NCBI GenBank assembly: GCA_045599005.1
Contig: JAZRVF010000001.1
Location: forward strand, 124,001-188,000
DNA length: 64,000 nucleotides
DNA from: Treponema_I sp045599005
Lineage (GTDB): Bacteria > Spirochaetota > Spirochaetia > Treponematales > Treponemataceae
Direction: 5' to 3'
The translations under genes were made by a program, and so were the position numbers. Below, one piece after another: positions 42,543-49,448 of the stretch (the first letter of the stretch is position 1; each line of letters opens with the position of its first letter). A model generated the notes under the pieces. That model searched no databases and was not told the DNA's origin. It was given only the letters and a program-made list of their open reading frames with translations.

Positions 42543-44210
42543 TTAAATTTTCACGGATTCCAGAAAATCTGCCGCAGCCCGCCGTGAAAGGGGAGCGTTC
42601 CCCATTTTCAGAAGAGTGTCACTTACCTGGAGCCTGTCGCTTCTCCGGTTTTTGTAGCCGTTCTCCACAAACTCAAGGAAATCAGCTGCAGTAACATGCT
42701 CTTCCGGTCTGAACAGCCTGGCTTTCACGTCCCGCTCCGGAATGATCCCGTTCTGGTAAGCGCATTCAACAGTTCCCGCGTAGGTCTCATGTCCGGCAAT
42801 GTCCGTAAAGACATCATTGTACACGTTTGTGGGAAAATACTTCATTGCCTTGATCACAAACTCCAGTGCTTCCGCACGGGTAAGACGGTCATCAGGTCTG
42901 TCCAGCCTGTCAAAGATAATCTGTTTCGGTGGCATCTGCTGCTCAAGACCTGAAGGTGCTTCCGGAAGTTTGATAGCATCCGGGGCAGCCCAGAGAGGTT
43001 CTGTGGAGACAGGTGGAAGAATGTCACAGGCCATGGAACACACAGAACTGTCAAGCTGGTTGCTTACATAATGTGCAAAGTGAAAGGCTCCGTAATCATT
43101 GGAATGAGTGTAGTCCGAAGGGAAAAAGTAAGGCTTTGCTCTGTCTACGCCCCGGTCCGTCACAAAATCCATGGCGAATCTGTGCAGATCCACAACCGGC
43201 ACATTCATTTCCTTTCCAAGTTCAAGAACAGTTTCCGCATATTCGGCAAGAAGATCGTTGTAGGAGTCCCCTTTCCATGTGTTCCGTGCCAGAGGAGTCA
43301 CCAGAACAGGCAGGGCCTTTTTTCCCCGGATGTCGTTGATGTAGTTCACAAGATTGCTGCGGTATCCTTCTTCTGCCTTAAGGTGGGCAAGTTTCTGGTC
43401 ATTGTGGCCGAACTGGAACAGGACCAGGTCACCTTCTTTTACTCTTGGCAGCATGATGGAATAATGACCTTCACTGGTAAAACTTTCAGTTGTCAGACCT
43501 GAGTGTGCATGATTTGAGACAGCGAAATCATTCTTAAGAAAAGCGCTTAACATCTGCCCCCAGCCACAGTAACAGGCGCCTGGTATATAAGGATATTCAG
43601 CGCTCTGGTCTGTTACGGTGGAGTCCCCGGCAATCCAGACAGTTTTTGTGGTTTCAGGCGCCGGCTCAACAGTGATTTTCTGGAGACAGACTCCATTTTT
43701 TCCACCGGTTACGGCAATGTCCACAGAAGAACAGGGTGCTTCGTCGGTTTTCCCACGGGGAATGACAGGGCAGCAGTTCAATGCAAAAGTTCTGCAGAAT
43801 GTTTCTCCGGCTTTAATTGATCCTTTCCAGGCAAGACGTCGTCTTCCGAGATAAACAAGAACTTCTGGAATGTCTTTCTCTGCATAGAGCTGGACAGTCA
43901 CCAGAACATTGCCTTCACTACGGGGCTTCTCAAAGGGAAGAGGACATTTGAAGCACAAAGGAAAATCGCCTTCAAAACCGGAAACAGCTTTTGCGCCGTT
44001 CTTTGAAAGCTCAATGCGTGTTGCAGGAATTTCCCTGAACCAGGGTGCGCTGTCAAAGCCAGTGTTCAGTTCAGGAATCTGCAGAACCGGAATGCTTGCG
44101 CGCTCTGTCTCGGTAATAAAACCAAAACCCTTTTCAAGAGAAAAAGAATTCTCCAGTGAATAACATTTATCTGAAGAAAACCAGTCTGTAAAATCAAAAG
44201 TGAGTGTCAT
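42543..44210 (-). CDS. SGNH/GDSL rhamnogalacturonan acetylesterase-like protein with SLH-like tail
   Basis: A 555-residue protein without a signal peptide. After a beta-rich N-terminal domain (1-185), the SGNH hydrolase domain shows WIAGDSTVTDQ (catalytic Ser about 195), QFGHNDQ (Asn block near 268) and PSDYTHSNDYG (Asp/His pair near 367), as in rhamnogalacturonan acetylesterases. It should remove acetyl groups from pectic oligomers. Residues about 420-550 look like S-layer homology repeats (RLTRAEALEFV; YNDVFTDIAGHETYAGTVECAYQNGII; RLFRPEEHVTAADFLEFV), odd in a protein with no export signal. It begins 3 bases after the GH28 gene. Confidence 0.8.
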   Translation of the reverse strand: MTLTFDFTDWFSSDKCYSLENSFSLEKGFGFITETERASIPVLQIPELNTGFDSAPWFREIPATRIELSKNGAKAVSGFEGDFPLCFKCPLPFEKPRSEGNVLVTVQLYAEKDIPEVLVYLGRRRLAWKGSIKAGETFCRTFALNCCPVIPRGKTDEAPCSSVDIAVTGGKNGVCLQKITVEPAPETTKTVWIAGDSTVTDQSAEYPYIPGACYCGWGQMLSAFLKNDFAVSNHAHSGLTTESFTSEGHYSIMLPRVKEGDLVLFQFGHNDQKLAHLKAEEGYRSNLVNYINDIRGKKALPVLVTPLARNTWKGDSYNDLLAEYAETVLELGKEMNVPVVDLHRFAMDFVTDRGVDRAKPYFFPSDYTHSNDYGAFHFAHYVSNQLDSSVCSMACDILPPVSTEPLWAAPDAIKLPEAPSGLEQQMPPKQIIFDRLDRPDDRLTRAEALEFVIKAMKYFPTNVYNDVFTDIAGHETYAGTVECAYQNGIIPERDVKARLFRPEEHVTAADFLEFVENGYKNRRSDRLQVSDTLLKMGNAPLSRRAAADFLESVKI

Positions 44211-44213
44211 AAA

Positions 44214-45566
44214 TCAATGTAAAAGAAATGCTTCTTTGGGACCGATTATGGAAACATTCTCAAAAACCGGATTTTCTGCATGGAGAATACGGAATGATTT
44301 TTCAGAAGTCTCAGGAATTCCTGAGAACATGTCTGAAAGATCCGGTTTTTCAGGTGCGCTTTCATCAGTTTCAAAGACGCAGTTCTGAATAATCAGATTT
44401 GTAAGGGGTGCCTCAGGAAGGGCAGCGATGAATCCAGCACTTGCCTTGCAGCCAGTGGCATGGACATTCCTGATGGTGATGTCTGTCAGGTGCGGTGTCG
44501 CTTCATTTACAGGAAGTGCCTCCTGACTGAAGAATTCAGGTTCGCAGCGTTTTGTTCCACAGCAGTAGAACATGTTGATCGCAAAGGGGCAGAGACAGTC
44601 AGTGATTTTCAGACCGTCAAAGTGCAGGTTGTGGACAGTTCCGCCTCTTCCGCGCCGTGTCTTGAGTCTTATGCCTCTGTCTGTGCCGCAGAAAGTACAG
44701 TCTGTCACAGTGACATCTTCAATACCGGCTGCTGTCTCGCTTCCAAGCACAATTCCGCCGTGTCCCTTTGTGACAGTGCATCTGTCAACGGTAATATGCC
44801 GTGACTTCCTGTTGATACGGATTCCGTCTTCGCCCGCTCCGGCTTTTATTGCGATGCCGTCATCCCCGACACTTACGTTACAGTTTCTGATGACCACATT
44901 CTCGCAGGAGTCAATGTCCATTCCGTCAGTATTCGGGGCGTCCTCGGGATTTGAGATGGAAATGCCTTCCACAGTCAGATTTTTTGTAAAAACAGGATGA
45001 AAAGTCCAGAAAGGAGAATTTTTAAGTGTGATTCCTTCGACTTTTACGTTCTCGCATTCATAAAACTGCATGAGGGAAGGACGCAGAAACTGAGTTTCAC
45101 GTCCGCCACCACCACCGGGCTGCTTTTCGTACCCGGGATTAAGTGCTGCAAGTTCAAGTTCGAAAGGTTCAACTGGTCCTGTCTGTGTTTTTTTGCGGCG
45201 TTTTTCAGCCCACCAGAAGGAACCGTTGCCGTCAAAAGTGCCTTTTCCGCGGATTGTAACATCGGTTGCATTTGCTGCAAAAATGCAGGGATGCATCGCA
45301 TGGCATACAACACCCTCCCACCGAGTTTTCACCGGTCTGTAACGGGCAGGTTCTGCAATGAACTGGACAACGGCATTCTCTTCCAGTGTAAGTGTCATTC
45401 CGCTGCACAGGTCAATGGGACCAGTACGCCATGTGCCTGCAGAAATAACAAGCTCACCGCCTTTGTTCTGTGAGAAAAAGTCAAAGGCAGCGGCAAAAGC
45501 TTCTGAATTGTCAAAGGTGGCTTCAGATTTTCCGCCGAATTCTTTTAAATTTTTCGTGATGCTCAT
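44214..45566 (-). CDS. glycoside hydrolase family 28 (polygalacturonase-like)
   Basis: A 450-residue right-handed beta-helix enzyme. GH28 signatures are present: NTDGMDID near 210, the catalytic-Asp GDDGIAIKAG near 233, and GHGGIVLGSE with the active His near 266. The late RIRLKTRRGRGG-like segment (Arg-x-Lys) binds the uronate carboxylate. With no signal peptide it should act in the cytoplasm on short, probably substituted, galacturonides or rhamnogalacturonides as an exo-enzyme. It has a GAAGGGGG ribosome site. It is followed directly by the acetylesterase, which would remove groups that block it. Confidence 0.9.
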   Translation of the reverse strand: MSITKNLKEFGGKSEATFDNSEAFAAAFDFFSQNKGGELVISAGTWRTGPIDLCSGMTLTLEENAVVQFIAEPARYRPVKTRWEGVVCHAMHPCIFAANATDVTIRGKGTFDGNGSFWWAEKRRKKTQTGPVEPFELELAALNPGYEKQPGGGGGRETQFLRPSLMQFYECENVKVEGITLKNSPFWTFHPVFTKNLTVEGISISNPEDAPNTDGMDIDSCENVVIRNCNVSVGDDGIAIKAGAGEDGIRINRKSRHITVDRCTVTKGHGGIVLGSETAAGIEDVTVTDCTFCGTDRGIRLKTRRGRGGTVHNLHFDGLKITDCLCPFAINMFYCCGTKRCEPEFFSQEALPVNEATPHLTDITIRNVHATGCKASAGFIAALPEAPLTNLIIQNCVFETDESAPEKPDLSDMFSGIPETSEKSFRILHAENPVFENVSIIGPKEAFLLH

Positions 45567-45585
45567 AAAGCCCCCTTCAGCCAGA

Positions 45586-46551
45586 TCAGATCTTATTCAA
45601 ATGAACGGCAAAACCACCGATCATGATTGTTGTGTAAACAAAAGAAAGAGGTGATTTTCCTGCTTCTCCTGTGTATTTTGCTGTGGACATGTCAGGCTCC
45701 ACGCCGAACTGTTTCAGGTAGGCGAGGGCACGTTCAATGTTCCATGTCTTGATACAGATGTGTCCGTGGGTTCCGCGTCCGGATCCTTTCATCACTTCAA
45801 ATGAAGTGGAATCAACAGTGGAGTTTGCAAACCAGGAAGAATTGCCTTCTTTACCTACGAGACCGAAAGCTTCAAGCATTCTTACGATTTTTGCTGCGTC
45901 CTCGGCATCATCGCCGTTGATTCCGATGTGGCCCAGTGTAAATCCGTGCATCAGGCTTACTGCTTCCTTACTGAGTTTTGTGACCAGCTCAGTGTCATCT
46001 TTAACCATCCAGCTTCCACCGATGGCAATGATGTTTTTGCGCTTAAAGTAATCGCCCATGTTCTTTGCGTTGATTCCGCCTGTTGCCATGAATTTGACGT
46101 TGGGGAAGGGGCCTGCGAATGCATCAAGCATTGCAACACCGCCTGCTGCCTCTGCGGGGAAAAACTTCAGTACGTTAAGTCCTCTGCCAAGAGCCTGCTC
46201 AATTTCTCCTGGAGTTGCCACACCGGGAATCATGGGAACGCCTTTTGACATGACAAAGTCAATCACTTCAGGGTTGAAACCGGGAGCAACAATGAACTCT
46301 GCACCAGCATCAATTGCTTTCTGTGCATATTCTTTGTTGATCACTGTTCCGGCTCCAAGAAGCATCTCTGGATAAGCTTCCTTGATTGCCTTAATTCCCT
46401 CTGCGGCTGCGGCTGTGCGGAATGTAACTTCTGCAGCAGGAATTCCACCGTTAATAAGGGCTTTTGCAAGAGGAACAGCCTGTTCAACGCTGTTCAGTTT
46501 GATTACAGGAATAATTCCGATATCACGGATTCTGTCCAACAATTCACTCAT
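45586..46551 (-). CDS. eda: 2-keto-3-deoxy-6-phosphogluconate aldolase with VOC-like C-terminal domain
   Basis: A 321-residue protein. Residues 1-205 are a KDPG/KHG class I aldolase (GIIPVIKLNSVEQAVPLAKAL; AEVTFRTAAAAEGIKAI with the conserved Glu; GAGTVINKEYAQKAIDAG; Schiff-base Lys in LNVLKFFPAEAAGG). It splits KDPG to pyruvate and glyceraldehyde-3-phosphate. Residues about 208-321 (FTLGHIGINGD; GHICIKTWNIERALAYLKQFGVE; IMIGGFAVHLNKI) resemble a glyoxalase/VOC fold. A plain aldolase is about 205 residues; this fusion is, as I recall, also seen in gut Firmicutes. The tail's role is unknown. Confidence 0.88.
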   Translation of the reverse strand: MSELLDRIRDIGIIPVIKLNSVEQAVPLAKALINGGIPAAEVTFRTAAAAEGIKAIKEAYPEMLLGAGTVINKEYAQKAIDAGAEFIVAPGFNPEVIDFVMSKGVPMIPGVATPGEIEQALGRGLNVLKFFPAEAAGGVAMLDAFAGPFPNVKFMATGGINAKNMGDYFKRKNIIAIGGSWMVKDDTELVTKLSKEAVSLMHGFTLGHIGINGDDAEDAAKIVRMLEAFGLVGKEGNSSWFANSTVDSTSFEVMKGSGRGTHGHICIKTWNIERALAYLKQFGVEPDMSTAKYTGEAGKSPLSFVYTTIMIGGFAVHLNKI

Positions 46552-46605
46552 AGATCATTCCTTAAAAAAAAATTCTGTATGTAAAAAAACTGCCTGTGCA
46601 GTTTT

Positions 46606-47643
46606 TTAACGCTGTACCCGTCCGCTTCCGTCACCGCCGGCCAGTGCCAGCACTTCACTTTTGCGTGTCAGGTTGAAGTCTCCGGGAATTGTGTGTTTCA
46701 GTGCAGATGCTGCAACTGCAAATTCCAGAGCCTGCTGTTCATTGTCTGCATATTCCTGCAGACCGTAAATGATTCCTGCGCTGAAAGAATCACCGCCACC
46801 TACGCGGTCAATAATGTCGTTGATTGCATATTTCTTTGAAGAATAGAATCCTGTTTTTCCGGAAAGAACTGCTGACCAGCCGTTTGTGTCCGCTGATTTT
46901 GATTCGCGGAGTGTGACTGCAACAATCTTGACATTGGGGAACTCAGCCTTAACTTTGTCAGTCAGTTTGCGGTAGTCTTCTGTCTCCAGGTGACCTTTTG
47001 TAACGTCAACGCTGTCTGCTGTGATTCCGAGACACATCTGGATGTCTTCCTCGTTTGCGATAACAACGTCTGTGTATTTTACCAGCTCACGCATCACTTC
47101 AGGAGCTTTCTTGCCATAGTTCCACAGCTTTTTGCGGTAGTTCAGGTCCATGGAAACTGTGACGCCTGCATTCTTTGCAATTTTCATCGCATCCAGTGCA
47201 GCGTCTGCGGCATCCTGTGAAAGGGCAGGAGTGATTCCTGTCACGTGGAACCATTCTGCATCCTTAAGAATTGAATTCCAGTCAAAATCGCTTGCCTTTG
47301 CTTTTGCAATACAGCTTTCCGCACGGTCATAGACAACCAGAGAAGGACGTGCACATGCACCTGTCTCAAGGAAGTAGATACCGAGACGGCCACCTTTCAC
47401 CCTGTTGATGAATTTTGTATCAACACCATGTCTGCGGAGTTCGTCAATTGCGGCTTCTCCAACTGCATTGTCCGGAACCGATGTCACAAAAGCCGCATCC
47501 TTTCCGAAGATTGAAAGTGAGACTGCCACGTTAGCTTCTCCACCACCGAAAGTTGCCTCAAGAAGGGGTGACTGGAAAAGTCTCTCATGTTCAGGTGATT
47601 TAAGGCGGAGCATGATCTCGCCGAATGTTACTGTCTTTGCCAT
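46606..47643 (-). CDS. kdgK: 2-keto-3-deoxygluconate kinase (PfkB family)
   Basis: A 345-residue PfkB sugar kinase that phosphorylates KDG to KDPG with ATP. It has FGEIMLRLKSPEHERLFQS, the substrate-binding FGGGEANVAVSLSIFG, VSMDLNYRKKLW, and the catalytic DRVGGGDSFSAGIIYGL with the Asp base. Its neighbours are the KDPG aldolase downstream and kduI upstream, so it supplies the aldolase's substrate. A good AGGAG precedes the ATG. Confidence 0.92.
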   Translation of the reverse strand: MAKTVTFGEIMLRLKSPEHERLFQSPLLEATFGGGEANVAVSLSIFGKDAAFVTSVPDNAVGEAAIDELRRHGVDTKFINRVKGGRLGIYFLETGACARPSLVVYDRAESCIAKAKASDFDWNSILKDAEWFHVTGITPALSQDAADAALDAMKIAKNAGVTVSMDLNYRKKLWNYGKKAPEVMRELVKYTDVVIANEEDIQMCLGITADSVDVTKGHLETEDYRKLTDKVKAEFPNVKIVAVTLRESKSADTNGWSAVLSGKTGFYSSKKYAINDIIDRVGGGDSFSAGIIYGLQEYADNEQQALEFAVAASALKHTIPGDFNLTRKSEVLALAGGDGSGRVQR

Positions 47644-47705
47644 TTGTTTTTCTCCTGTATAAGTCTAAAAAAATTAAACGAAAGAATGCTTTTTTAAGAG
47701 ATTCC

Positions 47706-48548
47706 TTATCTCATGTCAGTGATTGCAATCTCATCCATGTCATCAAATTCACGGTTCTCACCTGCCATTGCCCAGATGAAAGTGTAGTTGCTTGTTCCGC
47801 AGCCGGAGTGGATTGACCAGCTGGGTGAAATCACGGCTTCCTCATTCTGCATGATGATATGTCTTGTCTCCTGACCTTCGCCCATCATGTGGAATACAAC
47901 GTTGCCTGCGGGAATATTGAAGTACAGATAGACTTCCATGCGACGCTCGTGGGTATGGGCAGGCATTGTGTTCCATACTGAACCCGGCTCCAGTTCCGTG
48001 CAGCCCATTGAAAGCTGACATGTCTCAAGAACTGCAGGATGGATGAACTGGTTGATTGTGCGTTCGTTTGCTGTCTCTTTTGAACCCAGGTGTTTATGGT
48101 TTGCCTGTTCCTTTGTGATCAGTTTCGCAGGGAAAGGTCTGTGTGCCGGTGATGAGCACATATAGAATTTTGCAGGATTCTTGGGATCTGCACTTGATAA
48201 AAGAACTTTCTTTGTTCCCATAGGAAGGTAAAGAGCATTCAGATTCTCAAGAGTGTATTCGGTATCATCAGCTTTGACGGTTCCTTTTCCGCCGATGTTG
48301 ATGATTCCCAGCTCACGGCGCTCCAAAAGATAATGAACACCGAAGTTTTTCCAGCAGTCGATATTTTTCTCAATATCGAGTGTCTGTGTAACCGGCATTG
48401 CGCCCATGGTGACCATGCGGTCAACATGTGAATATACTGCGGAAACATCATCTGCAACAAAGACATTGCTGATGTGAAATTCTTTCCGTGTCTCTTCTGT
48501 TGTGTAGCGTTTGAAGTCACGCTGATTGACTGAATAGCGAATATCCAT
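47706..48548 (-). CDS. kduI: 5-dehydro-4-deoxy-D-glucuronate isomerase KduI
   Basis: A 280-residue cupin isomerase that converts 4-deoxy-L-threo-5-hexosulose uronate (from unsaturated galacturonides) to 3-deoxy-D-glycero-2,5-hexodiulosonate. Family blocks are present: IRYSVNQRDFKRYTTEETR, RRELGIINIGGKGTV, MPAHTHERRMEVYLYF (metal His residues and Glu), SPSWSIHSGCGTSNYTFIWAMAGEN. Its presence implies that a pectate lyase route feeds this operon, besides GH28. The next enzyme, KduD, is not in the window. It is first in the five-gene operon and has a GGGGGA ribosome site. Confidence 0.95.
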   Translation of the reverse strand: MDIRYSVNQRDFKRYTTEETRKEFHISNVFVADDVSAVYSHVDRMVTMGAMPVTQTLDIEKNIDCWKNFGVHYLLERRELGIINIGGKGTVKADDTEYTLENLNALYLPMGTKKVLLSSADPKNPAKFYMCSSPAHRPFPAKLITKEQANHKHLGSKETANERTINQFIHPAVLETCQLSMGCTELEPGSVWNTMPAHTHERRMEVYLYFNIPAGNVVFHMMGEGQETRHIIMQNEEAVISPSWSIHSGCGTSNYTFIWAMAGENREFDDMDEIAITDMR

Positions 48549-48660
48549 CCATTCCCCCTACTGTGAATACAGTTAAATTTGAAACTCCAGAAATCAGTCC
48601 TGGCGTCAACTGTCTATGCGATGTCTAAAACTCTGCCGACAAAGCGGTTTTAAACTCACC

Positions 48661-48699
48661 GGGCATCTCAAGTCGAATTTTAAGAGATACCCTATTATA
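48661..48699 (-). promoter_or_regulatory. promoter -10 and adjacent inverted repeat upstream of kduI
   Basis: On the minus strand a TATAAT (48699-48694) is followed at once by GGGTATCTC...GAGATGCCC, an 8-of-9 inverted repeat (48692-48661). A repressor bound here would block initiation of the pectin operon; alternatively the repeat is a leader hairpin at the very 5' end of the message, which would have a leader of about 140 bases. Confidence 0.5.
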
Positions 48700-48814
48700 T
48701 GAGCGGAACTGTCTTGTCTGCTTGACAATTTCCGCCCATTTTTTGACATTTTCTGATTGTACTTAAATTTCAGAGTAAAGTGAATTCCGATGGATAATTA
48801 TTGAAGTTATTGTG

Positions 48815-49414
48815 CTATTTTTGGGTGTTATCGTAATAACCGGAATCCTCAAGGAATTTGCGCCGTGTCATGACCAGGGAGATAAGTTCCTGATACATGT
48901 TGTAGTCAACTTCCAGTGCGATGGGAAAGATGAAGAATTCAGTCTCGTCACAGTAACGTTCGATGAAAGCAGTGTCGGTCACAAAACCCAGACTGATCAT
49001 ATTGCTGATTCTGTCAGCACATTTCAGGATTTTTGCCTTCTCGCTGCCTTTTTCGATTATTCCTTTCAGAAACTGCTGTTTTGTCTGTCCTTCTTTTTTG
49101 GTCACTTCAAGGACAAGATCAAGGACTTCCTGGGCATCACCACCGATATCCAGAATCTTCTGTCTGTCATATCCGGGTATGTCTTCAACCAGATCATGGA
49201 TGCAGGATGCCTTGAGCAGTGTGCTGTCAATGTATCCGTAGTCAATAAGGATTGCCATGGTGTCAAGCTGGTGGCGGAACATGTTTCCGCCTGCATGACG
49301 GGCTTTGCCTATCAGCGCAGTTGCCAGCTGGATATAAGGAGCAAGAAAAATCTCTTTCAACTCAAGCATTTTTTCCGTATTCATGTGAGTCGGCTTCTCT
49401 GTATTCATTCCCAT
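48815..49414 (-). CDS. HD-domain protein (RelA/SpoT hydrolase-like)
   Basis: A 199-residue protein with the metal-binding HD set: His in FRHQLDTMAIL, the HD pair in CIHDLVEDIPGYDRQ and a late Asp in LKCADRISNM. This order resembles the (p)ppGpp hydrolase domain of RelA/SpoT and small alarmone hydrolases, but it is not full-length SpoT and could act on another nucleotide. AAGGAGGAT precedes the ATG at 49414. It lies 34 bases after valS on the same strand and may be co-transcribed. The initial residues (MGMNTEKPTHMNTEK) repeat MNTEK, so the true start might be internal. Confidence 0.75.
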   Translation of the reverse strand: MGMNTEKPTHMNTEKMLELKEIFLAPYIQLATALIGKARHAGGNMFRHQLDTMAILIDYGYIDSTLLKASCIHDLVEDIPGYDRQKILDIGGDAQEVLDLVLEVTKKEGQTKQQFLKGIIEKGSEKAKILKCADRISNMISLGFVTDTAFIERYCDETEFFIFPIALEVDYNMYQELISLVMTRRKFLEDSGYYDNTQK

Positions 49415-49448
49415 GGCATCCTCCTTGGATATGTTATGTGTTCAACGG

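Noticed and set aside
37904..48625. Shared TGCGATGTC 9-mer upstream of the GH94-like gene and of kduI as a common operator
   Set aside because: Two copies of a 9-base word in about 430 intergenic bases can occur by chance and neither is part of a palindrome.
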